Under the pieces are notes generated by a model. The model worked only from the letters and a program-made list of their open reading frames with translations. It had not been told where the DNA came from and made no database searches. Below, one piece after another: positions 55,152 through 64,000 of a DNA stretch of 64,000 nt. A program made the position numbers and the translations under genes. Position 1 is the first letter of the stretch, and each line of letters starts with the position of its first letter. The DNA is from Bifidobacterium samirii (GTDB lineage Bacteria > Actinomycetota > Actinomycetes > Actinomycetales > Bifidobacteriaceae): the NCBI RefSeq assembly GCF_003952945.1, contig NZ_QXGK01000002.1, positions 62,001 through 126,000 on the forward strand. Direction: 5' to 3'.

Positions 55152-55306
55152 GAAGCAGGCAAGGAAGGAGAAGAGGCGGGGAAACCAGAAAGGAGGAGGA
55201 GGTGGGAAGAAGGAAGAAGGAAGAAAGAAGGGAAAGGGGAAACCAGAAAAGAAGAGGAAGTGGGAAGACGGAAGACGGAAGTGGGAAAGGAAGGGATGGG
55301 AAAGGC
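55152..55306. other. Almost pure purine tract of about 155 bp
   Basis: From 55152 to 55306 the plus strand is nearly all A and G, with GGAAG and GGAGGA repeats and only a few pyrimidines. It lies between the family B array and the lnpA terminator. Confidence 0.8.
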
Positions 55307-55318
55307 GCGGTACAAGGG

Positions 55319-55362
55319 ACGGTCCCCGGTCCGGCGATGGGACTCGCCGGACCGGGGACCGT
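55319..55362 (-). terminator. Terminator of the lnpA operon
   Basis: ACGGTCCCCGGTCCGGCGA (55319-55337) pairs with the arm at 55344-55362 over 19 bp without mismatch, 28 bp past the lnpA stop. Confidence 0.8.
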
Positions 55363-55389
55363 GTAGAGGAGGAGGTTGCAAGGGAAGGG

Positions 55390-57642
55390 TTAGATGCGGA
55401 ACCAGGCGATGCCGCTGTCGTCGAGGTCGACGTGTTCGACGCGGCCGCCGTCCAGTGTCACGTCGGTCGACTGCGGGCGGTCGGTGTTGTTGACCACGCA
55501 GCACCAGCCGGACTTGGCGAAGCGTGCGACCTCGCACTCGGGGTTCGACGAGCTGAACGCCGCGTACCGGTCCTCGTTACGGCTGGCGTGGAACAGGATG
55601 CGCTCCAGCAGCCTCGCGTTCGCGGCCGAATACGGCAGGCCGGACACGTACACGCCGCGTCCCTTGCCGTACTCGTTGACGGCGAGCTGCACCTCGCCGT
55701 TGTCGGCGCGGATCAGCGTCACGTCCTCGCTGACGGGGAACGTGTTGGCGACCGGCTCGCCGAAGTCGATGCCGCCCAGCGGGGCGATGCCCTGGCCGCC
55801 GCCGCAGCCCGACAGCGGGATGCGGTAGCCGGCGTCGCGCCATGCGGCGGCCGTCGTCCCGTCGACCGGCACGTCGGCGGTGATGAAGTGCTCCGGCGTG
55901 ACCGGCGGGAAGTACTTGTCGATCGACAGCGTCTGGTAGCGCTCCTGGTCGACGCCGAGCACGTCGGCCAGTTGGAAGAAGCGTCCCTGCCACCACTGGG
56001 AGCTGGGTTCGCCGACGCCGACGAGCGCGCCGCCGCCGCGCACCCACGCGCGCAGGGTCGCCGCCAGACGCGGCTCCCTGGCCCACACGTCGCCGCCGGA
56101 GTACGCGGTGTCGACGGGGCCGCCGGTGATGATCACGTCGATGTCGTCGTCGACGCCGTGCTCGAGCACGTCGTCGAAGCTGATGAACCGCACGTTGACG
56201 CGCATGCCGGACAGTGCTTCGAGGATGCCGTAGTACGAGTACGTCTGCTTGTTGGGCAGCGCGTGGGCGACGGTGTACGCCATCCACGAGCGCATGCGGC
56301 CCCACGAGTTGAGGATCGCGACTTCGAGCTCGCCTTCGGCGGCCTCGCCGCCGGTGCGTTCGTGGATGTCGCGGAATTCGTCGGCGATGTGTTCGACGGA
56401 TTCGACGAACTTGGGGAACTTCGCGGCCAGCGACAGGTAGCCGCCGTAGCCCATGCGCGCGATGGGCGAGCGCAGGATGGCGCGGCGGGCCTTGCGCCAG
56501 TTGTCGCGCGCCTCGATGCTCGGATCGTTGCCCTCGTAGAACGTGTCGGGGAAGAAGTACGGCAGGAAGCGGCCTTCGGTGTACTTGACGCCGGGGATGT
56601 CGGCGATCATGCGCGTGGTGGTGCCGTCGCCGATGGAGCCGACGACCGCGTCCAGGCCCAGCTCGTCGAAGCCGTCCTTGTACGGTTCGGTGCCGATCCA
56701 CTGGTCGCCGAGGAACATCATCGCCTCCTTGCCGGCCTCGTGCGCCATGTCGGCCATGACCTTCACGTTCTCACGCACGAATCCGCTCAGGAAGTCGATC
56801 CAGTCGCGCTGCTCCTTGCGCGGCACGCGCCACGCGGAGTTGTAGCAGCCGCCGTCCACGAAGTCCTCGGGGCGCAGACGGTAGCCGTAGCGCTCCTCGA
56901 AGTCGTCGAGGGCGCGCGGCGACACGGTGCACGAGCAGCCGAACCAGTCGACGACCTTCTCGCGGTGCTTCTGGTCGAAGATGAGGGTGAACTGGTAGAA
57001 GAACGTGGTGAAGCGCACCACGTCGACCTGCGGGTTGTCGGCGAGCCACTTGCCGAACGTGTCCATCACGAACTGGCGGGTGGCGGGATGGTAGATGTCG
57101 AACGGGATCTCGTGTTCCTTGTCGCCCCAGTCGTTGGTCAGATGGTTGTACATCTCGACCGGATCCCAGATGATGTACGCGAGGAACGAGACCGTGTACT
57201 CGTGCATCGGCTCGGCGCCCTCGACGGTGACGGTGTGCGTGGCGGTGTCCACGCGCCAGCGCTCCGGGTCGACGATCTCGCCGGTGGTGCGGTCGATGAC
57301 CTCCCAGTACCTGGCCGGGTCGGCGTCGTAGTTGGGGGTGAGCTGCTCCTCGTAGAACGTGGCCATGAGGTCGATGGTGACGGTGTCGGTCTCGGCGAGG
57401 ACGCGCTGGGTGAGCAGGTAGACCTGCGGTGTCTCGTCCATGTGCAGCGTGATCCACTCGTTGTGGGCGCGGGTCGGGAAGTAGGCGCTGTAGATCTTCT
57501 TGCCGAGGGAGAGAACGTCCTCGTCCAGATGGGTGCCGTCGGAGTTGCGGATCGCATCGGCGCCCCACAGGGCGGCCAGTTCCTTGGTCTTGTCGGCGAA
57601 GTTCTCCTCGCTGGGGAGGGTGAAGCGTCCGGTGGTGGTCAT
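55390..57642 (-). CDS. lnpA: 1,3-beta-galactosyl-N-acetylhexosamine phosphorylase (GNB/LNB phosphorylase, GH112)
   Basis: This cytosolic enzyme splits lacto-N-biose and galacto-N-biose with phosphate into galactose-1-phosphate and the N-acetylhexosamine, the key step in use of human milk oligosaccharides and mucin sugars by bifidobacteria. The 750-residue product has the GH112 body: TLPSEENFADKTKELA, IYSAYFPTRAHNEWITLHMDE, and the catalytic Asp at 313 in FLGDQWIGTEPY. Length matches the B. longum enzyme. AAAGGAG precedes the ATG at 57642. It is the last gene of the transporter operon; nahK, galT and galE are not behind it. Confidence 0.95.
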   Translation of the reverse strand: MTTTGRFTLPSEENFADKTKELAALWGADAIRNSDGTHLDEDVLSLGKKIYSAYFPTRAHNEWITLHMDETPQVYLLTQRVLAETDTVTIDLMATFYEEQLTPNYDADPARYWEVIDRTTGEIVDPERWRVDTATHTVTVEGAEPMHEYTVSFLAYIIWDPVEMYNHLTNDWGDKEHEIPFDIYHPATRQFVMDTFGKWLADNPQVDVVRFTTFFYQFTLIFDQKHREKVVDWFGCSCTVSPRALDDFEERYGYRLRPEDFVDGGCYNSAWRVPRKEQRDWIDFLSGFVRENVKVMADMAHEAGKEAMMFLGDQWIGTEPYKDGFDELGLDAVVGSIGDGTTTRMIADIPGVKYTEGRFLPYFFPDTFYEGNDPSIEARDNWRKARRAILRSPIARMGYGGYLSLAAKFPKFVESVEHIADEFRDIHERTGGEAAEGELEVAILNSWGRMRSWMAYTVAHALPNKQTYSYYGILEALSGMRVNVRFISFDDVLEHGVDDDIDVIITGGPVDTAYSGGDVWAREPRLAATLRAWVRGGGALVGVGEPSSQWWQGRFFQLADVLGVDQERYQTLSIDKYFPPVTPEHFITADVPVDGTTAAAWRDAGYRIPLSGCGGGQGIAPLGGIDFGEPVANTFPVSEDVTLIRADNGEVQLAVNEYGKGRGVYVSGLPYSAANARLLERILFHASRNEDRYAAFSSSNPECEVARFAKSGWCCVVNNTDRPQSTDVTLDGGRVEHVDLDDSGIAWFRI

Positions 57643-57679
57643 TGCTGGGTGTACTCCTTTGTATACGTATGATGTTGGA

Positions 57680-57705
57680 GGCTCCCCGCGCCGGGGCGGG
57701 GAGCC
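57680..57705 (-). terminator. Hairpin between the second permease gene and lnpA
   Basis: GGCTCCCCGC (57680-57689) and GCGGGGAGCC (57696-57705) form a stable stem in the 72-bp gap. It has no U-tract, so it more likely slows transcription or stabilises mRNA ends than stops it fully. Confidence 0.6.
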
Positions 57706-57714
57706 CGGAATGGA

Positions 57715-58665
57715 TCAGCCCTTGACGGAGCCGGCGGCGAGGCCGGCCTGCCAGTAGCGCTGGAGGCCGAGGAAGAGCACGATCACCGGCAGCACGCCCA
57801 GCAGCGCGCCCATCATCAGGGCGCCGCGGTCGTTGAACGTGGACAGGGAGACCATGCCGTACAGGCCGAGCGTGACTGGCTTGAGCTCGTCGGACGAGAT
57901 CATCATGAGCGGCAGCAGGAAGTTGTTCCAGGTCGCGACGAACAGGAACAGGAAGATCGTCACCATCGCCGGCGCGAGGATGCGCAGCACGATTGTGAAG
58001 AACGTCCTCGCCTCGCCGGCGCCGTCGATGCGGGCCGCTTCGAGCAGCTCGTTGGGGACGGACGTCTGCGCGTACACGCGGCCCAGGAAGAATCCGAACG
58101 GGGACACGCAGCACGGGATGATGATCGACAGCATCGTGTTGGTCAGGTGCAGCATGTGGAAGATCGAGTACTGCGGGATGGTCAGCAGGGCGGCCGGCAT
58201 GAGCATGCAGCCCATGACCACGCCGATGGCGACGTTCTTGCCGCGGAAGTTGAACTTCGCGGTCGCGTAGCCGGCCATGACGGACACGAGCGTGCCGATC
58301 GCGGCGGAGACGCCCGAGTAGATGAGCGAGTTGAGGACCCAGCGCCAGAACTGGCCGCGCGTCCAGCCGAGCAGCTTGCTGTAGTTCGTGGCGATAGCGT
58401 CGGGCAGGTCGGACAGGCCCACGGCGAACCACAGGCCGTTGCTGCCGGTCATCTGCGCCGGCGTCTTGGTGGATGCGATGATCGCCCAGTAGATCGGGAA
58501 CAGGAAGTAGAGCAGCGCCAGGACGAGAATGGCGATGGTCAGCACCTTGACGGGCGTGGACGCCTGCATGGAGCGCGGCAGGTCGTTGGCGTGGGAGTCG
58601 CGAATGCGGTCGGCCTTCCTGCGGGCGCGCATCGCGGCGCGGTCCTCCTTGGTCATCGTGCTCAT
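57715..58665 (-). CDS. Sugar ABC transporter permease, MalG type
   Basis: The 316-residue product has six helices and the EAA loop ELLEAARIDGAGEARTFFTI that contacts the ATPase. The first helix is near 36-58. It forms the pore with the preceding permease; its start overlaps that gene's stop by 4 nt. No ATPase gene is in the operon, so a shared MsiK-like ATPase encoded elsewhere must drive it. Confidence 0.92.
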   Translation of the reverse strand: MSTMTKEDRAAMRARRKADRIRDSHANDLPRSMQASTPVKVLTIAILVLALLYFLFPIYWAIIASTKTPAQMTGSNGLWFAVGLSDLPDAIATNYSKLLGWTRGQFWRWVLNSLIYSGVSAAIGTLVSVMAGYATAKFNFRGKNVAIGVVMGCMLMPAALLTIPQYSIFHMLHLTNTMLSIIIPCCVSPFGFFLGRVYAQTSVPNELLEAARIDGAGEARTFFTIVLRILAPAMVTIFLFLFVATWNNFLLPLMMISSDELKPVTLGLYGMVSLSTFNDRGALMMGALLGVLPVIVLFLGLQRYWQAGLAAGSVKG

Positions 58666-59645
58666 TCTGCGTTCACCTTCCTTTCGACGATGGCGTAGAT
58701 CGCGGCGAGGATGCCGGCGATGAGCGCCATGACGATGGCGATGGCCGAGGCGGGTCCGTCACCGCCCGGGGTCAGGGTGCCCTGCGAGGTGTTGAGGGCC
58801 ATCATCATCGGCGTATACGATTTCGAGATGCCCGGGTCGGCGTTCGACATGACCTGCGGCTCATTGAACAGCTGGATCGTGCCGACGATCGACAGCAGCA
58901 TGGCCAGCAGGGCGGCGGCGCGCACGTTCGGCAGCTTGATGCGCATCGCGATCTGGAAGCCGTTGGCGCCGTCGATGCGGGCGGCCTCGTACAGCTCATG
59001 CGGAATCGCCTGGAGGGCGGCCAGGAAGATGAGCATGTTGTAGCCGGTGAATGTCCAGGTGGTGATGTTGGCCATCGACCCGAGCACGATGTTCTTGTTG
59101 AAGAAGTCGACGTCGATGCCGAGCGACGCGAGTCCCTTGACGATCGGCGAGATCTGGCCGTTGTAGAGGAACATCCAGATGATGGAGGCGACGACGCCGG
59201 GGATGGCGTAGGGCAGGAAGTAGCCGAGGCGGAAGCCGGTGATGTGCTTGACGATGAACGAGTCGAGCAGCATGGCCAGCGCCAGCGCGCCGATGATCAT
59301 GATCGGCACCTGGATGAGGGTGTAGATGAGCACGCGTCCGACACCGGCCCAGAAGGCCTCGGAGGTGATCGCATACTTGAAGTTCTCCAGTCCGACGAAC
59401 TTGTTGACCAGTTCGCCGCCGCCGAATGCGCCGCCGCCTTCGGAGACCTGACGGAAGAAGCTGTTGTAGATCGCCCAGCAGATGGGCAGGACGAAGACGA
59501 GGGCGAACATGATGCCGAACGGCGCCATGAAGGCCCAGCCGGTGCGGCTTTCGCGCTTTTCAGCGTCGGAGCGCGTGCGTTTCGCCGCCGTTGCGGACCC
59601 GGCGCCGTGTTTTCCGGCGGCGTGGGTCGTGGATGATGAGGACAT
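58662..59645 (-). CDS. Sugar ABC transporter permease, MalF type
   Basis: The 327-residue product has a basic head, six helices and the EAA loop HELYEAARIDGANGFQIAMRIKLP. AAAGGG lies upstream of the ATG at 59645; 29 open codons before it run into the intergenic hairpin and are not used. With its neighbour it imports lacto-N-biose and galacto-N-biose. Confidence 0.92.
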   Translation of the reverse strand: MSSSSTTHAAGKHGAGSATAAKRTRSDAEKRESRTGWAFMAPFGIMFALVFVLPICWAIYNSFFRQVSEGGGAFGGGELVNKFVGLENFKYAITSEAFWAGVGRVLIYTLIQVPIMIIGALALAMLLDSFIVKHITGFRLGYFLPYAIPGVVASIIWMFLYNGQISPIVKGLASLGIDVDFFNKNIVLGSMANITTWTFTGYNMLIFLAALQAIPHELYEAARIDGANGFQIAMRIKLPNVRAAALLAMLLSIVGTIQLFNEPQVMSNADPGISKSYTPMMMALNTSQGTLTPGGDGPASAIAIVMALIAGILAAIYAIVERKVNAE

Positions 59646-59713
59646 GACAAACCCTTTCGCGACGACGCCGTTCCTCCTCGAAGGCGCCGGTGGTTGGTGG
59701 GACTTGGGGATAA

Positions 59714-59748
59714 GTAAAGGCCGGAAACGCATCGCCTCCGGCCTTTAC
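59714..59748 (-). terminator. Hairpin between the binding-protein gene and the permease genes
   Basis: GTAAAGGCCGGA (59714-59725) pairs with TCCGGCCTTTAC (59737-59748). This site often gives more transcript for the binding protein than for the permeases. Confidence 0.7.
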
Positions 59749-59767
59749 GAGTGCTACACGGGGACTA

Positions 59768-61090
59768 CTACTCCGCCACAGGCAGACCGTAGTTCGTCAG
59801 GGTGTCGATGGAGGTCTTCTGCGCAACGGAGAAGATGTCCGTGACCTTGCCGGAGCCGTCCTTGGCGGCGGCGGCGGCCTCGGCCATCGCGCTGTTCACC
59901 GCGGAGAAGCCCGGGATGTAGGTCACGTTGGCCATGTTGTCGTTCGCGGTCTTGAACTCGGCCATGATGTCCTGGCCGCCGAAGAACTCAGCCCACTTCT
60001 CCGGGGTCTTGGCATCCTCGGTGGTGGCGGCCACGACCAGGCCCTGGGAGACGAGATCGGCGACCTGGGTGTTGAACCAGTCGAGGAACTCCATGGCCTC
60101 CTTCGGGTGTTCGCAGCCCTTCAGCACGGCCACGCCGGAACCGCCGTCGGGGCCGGTCTTGGTGCCGTTGCCGAACCAGTCGCCGAGCTGGGCGACACGC
60201 CAGTCACCCTTGCCGGTGTCACCGGCGGAGCCCATGAACAGCGGGGCCTCCCACGCGGCAGCCACGGTGCCGATCAGGGAGCCGTCCTGGACCGACGCGT
60301 CGAACGAGGCGTCCCAACGGGCGTTGGTGGTGACGGCGTTGGCGTCGATCAGCTGCTGGAAGACGTCGGCCACGGCCTTGGAGCCGGCGCCCTCGGTGTC
60401 GACGACCCACTCGTCGTCCTTGACCGAGTACCACGGGGTGGCGGCGGAAGCCAGACCGGTCAGCATGTTGCCGGCCTCATCGGGCTCGTAGGCCATGATG
60501 TACTTGCCGGATTCGGCGGCCTTCTTCGCGGCGGCGACCAGATCGTCGGCGGTCTTCGGGACCTCGATGCCCAACTTCTCGAACTCGGCGGCATTGTACA
60601 TGTAGACCAGCGGGCCGGTGTCCTGCGGCAGGCCGTAGTACTTGCCGTTGACGCTCATCATGTTGTACGGGCCCTCGGCGAAGTGGTCCTTGTACTCGCC
60701 GGCGTACTCGGTGACGTCCTCAAGCAGGCCCTTGTTGAAGACCTCGGGGATCTCGGCGTAGCCGACCTGGGCCAGATCGGGGGCCTCGCCGGACTTGACG
60801 TCGGTCTCGAGCTTCTTGATCATCTCGGAGGCCTTGCCGTCGAACTTGGTGGCGGTCACCTGGATCTCCGGATGCTCCTTGTTCCACTTGGCGACGATGT
60901 CGCTGGCCAGGGTCATGCCCTCGTTATCCGGCAGACGGTGCATGTAGGTGAGGTTGACGACCTCGGTGGTGCCGCCGTCATCGGTCTTCGTGTCGTCCTT
61001 GCCGGCGTCGGTGGAACCGCAGCCGGACAGGCCCATGGACAGCGCGGCGACGGCCGCGAGTCCCGCAAAGAAACGCTTCCTTACAACCAT
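59768..61090 (-). CDS. Sugar ABC transporter substrate-binding lipoprotein (GNB/LNB-type)
   Basis: The 440-residue product has a lipoprotein signal (LSMGLSGCGS, Cys near 24) and a family 1 solute-binding fold. VNLTYMHRLPDNEGM, KFDGKASEMIKKL, SGEAPDLAQVGYAEIPE and LPQDTGPLVYMYN resemble the B. longum GNB/LNB-binding protein. GAGGAG lies upstream of the ATG at 61090; 15 upstream codons are not used. It heads the operon that ends with lnpA, which fixes the likely ligand. Confidence 0.92.
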   Translation of the reverse strand: MVVRKRFFAGLAAVAALSMGLSGCGSTDAGKDDTKTDDGGTTEVVNLTYMHRLPDNEGMTLASDIVAKWNKEHPEIQVTATKFDGKASEMIKKLETDVKSGEAPDLAQVGYAEIPEVFNKGLLEDVTEYAGEYKDHFAEGPYNMMSVNGKYYGLPQDTGPLVYMYNAAEFEKLGIEVPKTADDLVAAAKKAAESGKYIMAYEPDEAGNMLTGLASAATPWYSVKDDEWVVDTEGAGSKAVADVFQQLIDANAVTTNARWDASFDASVQDGSLIGTVAAAWEAPLFMGSAGDTGKGDWRVAQLGDWFGNGTKTGPDGGSGVAVLKGCEHPKEAMEFLDWFNTQVADLVSQGLVVAATTEDAKTPEKWAEFFGGQDIMAEFKTANDNMANVTYIPGFSAVNSAMAEAAAAAKDGSGKVTDIFSVAQKTSIDTLTNYGLPVAE

Positions 61091-61135
61091 GTTCTTACTC
61101 CTCGTCGAGATCAGGTCGCCGCCTCTACGCGGCAA

Positions 61136-61173
61136 CTAACCGTTAGAATACATGCGCGTTTCTTAAATGTCAA
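61136..61173 (-). promoter_or_regulatory. Promoter and candidate operator of the lnpA operon
   Basis: On the minus strand TTGACA (61173-61168) and TATTCT (61150-61145) are 17 bp apart, an excellent promoter. CTAAC-C-GTTAG at 61136-61146 overlaps the -10 and start region and may be a repressor site. The rest of the gap to 61463 shows no gene. Confidence 0.75.
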
Positions 61174-61463
61174 CATACTTAACAATTACCGCGTGTCCGG
61201 CATGATATCGGCGTTTCACCGTATTTAAAAACCCGCAGCAACCACTAAGTTGCGCAATTTTTGTTAATTCTATGAACAATCATGTCCGTACCCATCCATC
61301 GGCCACGTCACCATGTCACCATGCAGGGGAACGCAACCACGGCGTCGAACGGGAAACGAACAGCACCGAAGCCTGTCGACACGAACACATTTGCACGCAC
61401 TCCCAGCTCCCCGTTCCGACCTCGGCCTCCGCCATCACGGCACGGCACCGGCTACCGGACCCG

Positions 61464-62060
61464 CTACCTGATCGAAGCCTCCTGCCGGGCGACCTTGAGC
61501 GCCTCGTTGAACGCGTCGGTGGTCCAGCTCGCGCCCGCCACCACATCCACCGACAGGTCCTTGAGCGGCCTGCCGTCCACCACGTCGTTGATCGCCTCGG
61601 CAAACGCGGTCTGATGCCTCTTCGAGATGCTGGTGAACGGATGACCGACGATCTCGACGCGTTCGACCAGCTGGTCCTTGACCGTCACACGCACGTCGAT
61701 CGTGTCCTCGCCGACCGGCCCGTACTGGCCGTTGATCGCATACGTGCCGTCCGCGTAGTCGCCGGTGTCGGTCTTGTCGGACGTCGTGCCGTCGTCGCGG
61801 GCGCCGGCTCCGGACGACTGCGACGCATCGGAGCCGTCGGCAGCGGCGTCGGAGCCGGAACCGGAGCCGGAACCGGAACCGTCGGAACCGCTCTCCCCCT
61901 GCGCCTGCTGGGACTGGACGGTCTCGCCGGAGTTGCCGGCGAACTCGTCGTCCATCGGCGTGGCGGTCGGCTCGCCGCAGCCGGACAGCATCGCGCCGGC
62001 CACGACCAGACCGGCCGCCGCCATCGCCACGGTCTTCGTCATCGCGTTTCCATCGGTCAT
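61464..62060 (-). CDS. FMN-binding domain lipoprotein
   Basis: The 198-residue product has a lipobox (AGAMLSGCG), a Ser/Gly/Asp-rich disordered stalk (about 30-100) and a C-terminal FMN_bind domain with [28 protein letters not shown] and [16 protein letters not shown], where the Thr is the covalent FMN site candidate. Such domains pass electrons at the outer membrane face. AGGAGGACG precedes the ATG at 62060. It follows the ABC ATPase and may reduce the metal handled there. Confidence 0.85.
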   Translation of the reverse strand: MTDGNAMTKTVAMAAAGLVVAGAMLSGCGEPTATPMDDEFAGNSGETVQSQQAQGESGSDGSGSGSGSGSDAAADGSDASQSSGAGARDDGTTSDKTDTGDYADGTYAINGQYGPVGEDTIDVRVTVKDQLVERVEIVGHPFTSISKRHQTAFAEAINDVVDGRPLKDLSVDVVAGASWTTDAFNEALKVARQEASIR

Positions 62061-62092
62061 ATCGTCCTCCTGTCATCCATCGGCATGCACGG

Positions 62093-62896
<804 letters not shown>

Positions 62897-63001
62897 GATG
62901 GTTCCTTTGACGGACGGGATTCGGGACGGGCGGTGACGGGCGGGGACGAGGCCGGCCCGGCGGACGGCGCCGCAGGGCCGGGTGCCACGCGGGTGCGGCG
63001 G

Positions 63002-64000
63002 TCATTCCTCGCGCAGGACGACGGCCGGGTCGATGCGCGTGGCGCGGCGCACCGGCGGGATCGACGCGGCGACGGCGACCAGCGCGGCCAGCAGCACCGA
63101 GGCGATGCCCAGCGGCCAGTCGAAGCCGATGGCCCGGTCGAACACGCCGACGCACAGCATGCGCGCCAGCACGTAGCCGATCGCCGTGCCCACAAGACCG
63201 CCGATCAGGCCGTACAACGCCGATTCGACGACGAATTCGACCGCGATCGCACGCGAGTCGGCGCCCAGCGCCTTGCGTAGGCCGATCTCGTTGCGGCGCT
63301 GGGAGACGATCGAGCCGATCGTCGTGCCCACGCCCACCAGGGTGAGTGCGAGCACCACCAGCGACACGATCCAGAAGAGGGTGCGCAGCATCGTGATGAT
63401 GCGCGTGTCCGACGCGGTGATCCTGGTGACCTGCCGCGCGGCGACGCCCAGGTCGGCGGCGTTCACCGCGTCGACGACCGCCGCAAGATCGTCGCCGACC
63501 GCGTTGACCGAGTATTCGACGACGTCGGCGCCACGCGACGAGCCGGCGAGCGCCGTCACGTCGTCGGCGTCCGCGTACACGATCAAATCCTCGGAGCCGC
63601 CGGTGTCGACGATGCCGGCGACGCGCAATTCGGTGCCGCCGGTCTCCATGATGTCGGTGGAGACGCGGCCGTCGCGCGTCTGGCCGGCGACCGAGCCGGC
63701 GGCGGACGAACCGGACGTGCCGGACGTGCCGTCGGCTTCGGACGCGCCGGCGGACGTCGTGGCATCCGCGTCGGCGTCGGCGCGGTAGGCGATGGTGACG
63801 GTCGCGCCGACGGTCACGTCGAGCGCGTCGGCGACGTCGCGGCCGAGCATGACGGCGCCGGCGGACGGCCAGTCGCCGTCGACGCTCCAATGCCGGTTGA
63901 GGTCGCGTACGGCGGCGGTGTCGATGCCGGCGATCGTGTAGGGCGCGGCGTTGATGCGCACGTTCTCGTAACGGTAGGAGGCGGCTTTCGCGCTGCGGCC
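63002..64000 (-). CDS. FtsX/MacB-type ABC permease (partial, N-terminus outside window)
   Basis: The 332 codons in the window begin within the extracytoplasmic domain (AKAASYRYENVRINAAPYTI) and end with three membrane helices and the typical SIVSQRRNEIGLRKALGADSRAI, GGLVGTAIGYVLA and AASIPPVRRATRIDPAVVLREE. The frame is open to the window edge. It forms a transporter with the ATPase 105 bp downstream. Confidence 0.9.
   Translation of the reverse strand, partial: GRSAKAASYRYENVRINAAPYTIAGIDTAAVRDLNRHWSVDGDWPSAGAVMLGRDVADALDVTVGATVTIAYRADADADATTSAGASEADGTSGTSGSSAAGSVAGQTRDGRVSTDIMETGGTELRVAGIVDTGGSEDLIVYADADDVTALAGSSRGADVVEYSVNAVGDDLAAVVDAVNAADLGVAARQVTRITASDTRIITMLRTLFWIVSLVVLALTLVGVGTTIGSIVSQRRNEIGLRKALGADSRAIAVEFVVESALYGLIGGLVGTAIGYVLARMLCVGVFDRAIGFDWPLGIASVLLAALVAVAASIPPVRRATRIDPAVVLREE

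Noticed and set aside
54904-55337. Gene across the family B array and purine tract
   Set aside because: The open frame is produced by repeats and GGAAG runs (Lys/Gly/Glu only) and has no start signal.

Overview
The window is GC-rich and has the gene content of a Bifidobacterium chromosome. The pointers are a GH112 galacto-N-biose/lacto-N-biose phosphorylase (its Asp is at position 313, as in the B. longum enzyme) beside a matching sugar ABC importer, an actinobacterial HspR box (HAIR) in front of clpB, and the gatCAB and rpsF-ssb-rpsR-rplI blocks. The species cannot be fixed from sequence alone.

Layout. 1-3172: gatB (cut by the window edge), gatA, gatC. 3173-4017: a 52-bp-period palindromic array, then a lone AbiEi/PD-(D/E)XK-like gene. 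5239-8315: SpoU/TrmH methyltransferase, PyrE-like protein, RmuC. 8410-11579: copper locus, csoR divergent from a cupredoxin-P1B ATPase-YHS fusion that lacks most of its nucleotide-binding domain. 11696-19797: clpB under a HAIR box, FAH hydrolase, YggS, GluQRS, DUF3152 metalloprotease, aquaglyceroporin, tRNA-Lys(CTT). 20466-25420: rplI, rpsR, ssb, rpsF, prs, UDP-galactopyranose mutase, rlmH. 25583-27153: two orphan proteins.

27467-29357: tRNA-Ser(GGA) followed by a 1.8-kb insert bounded by a 45-nt repeat of the tRNA 3' end; it carries an AlbA/Schlafen-type gene broken by one amber codon. 29536-45806: surface polysaccharide region with an LTA-synthase-like enzyme, GlfT2-like galactofuranosyltransferase, Wzm/Wzt exporter, a chimeric decayed copy of a GlfT2-like gene and a Wzt C-terminus, a two-domain GT2 enzyme, an IS3 element, an AT-richer membrane protein, an ISL3 remnant and a dolichyl-phosphate-type glycosyltransferase. 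With glf at 23.7 kb this suggests a galactofuranose-containing surface glycan. 45882-46990: PIN toxin and HTH antitoxin. 47337-51907: tRNA-Lys(TTT), a thioredoxin-fold protein lacking one active-site Cys, and a full ECF transporter (S, T, fused A-A'). 52474-54710: ZinT-like protein and a CmpB-family membrane protein. 55390-61090: LNB/GNB operon (binding protein, two permeases, phosphorylase) with hairpins between its genes and no nahK/galT/galE behind lnpA. 61464-64000: FMN-binding lipoprotein, MacB-type ATPase and FtsX-type permease (cut by the edge), perhaps the end of an iron-uptake cluster.

The most unusual feature is the intergenic DNA. Six gaps carry tandem arrays of short inverted repeats from two families with near-constant periods of 52 bp (two arrays) and 62 bp (four arrays), and a third family forms a 63-bp doublet. 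The periods are close to 5 and 6 helical turns. A second pattern is that three glycosyltransferase genes and the AbiEi-like gene have a -10 hexamer ending 6-7 nt before the ATG, as expected for leaderless mRNAs.
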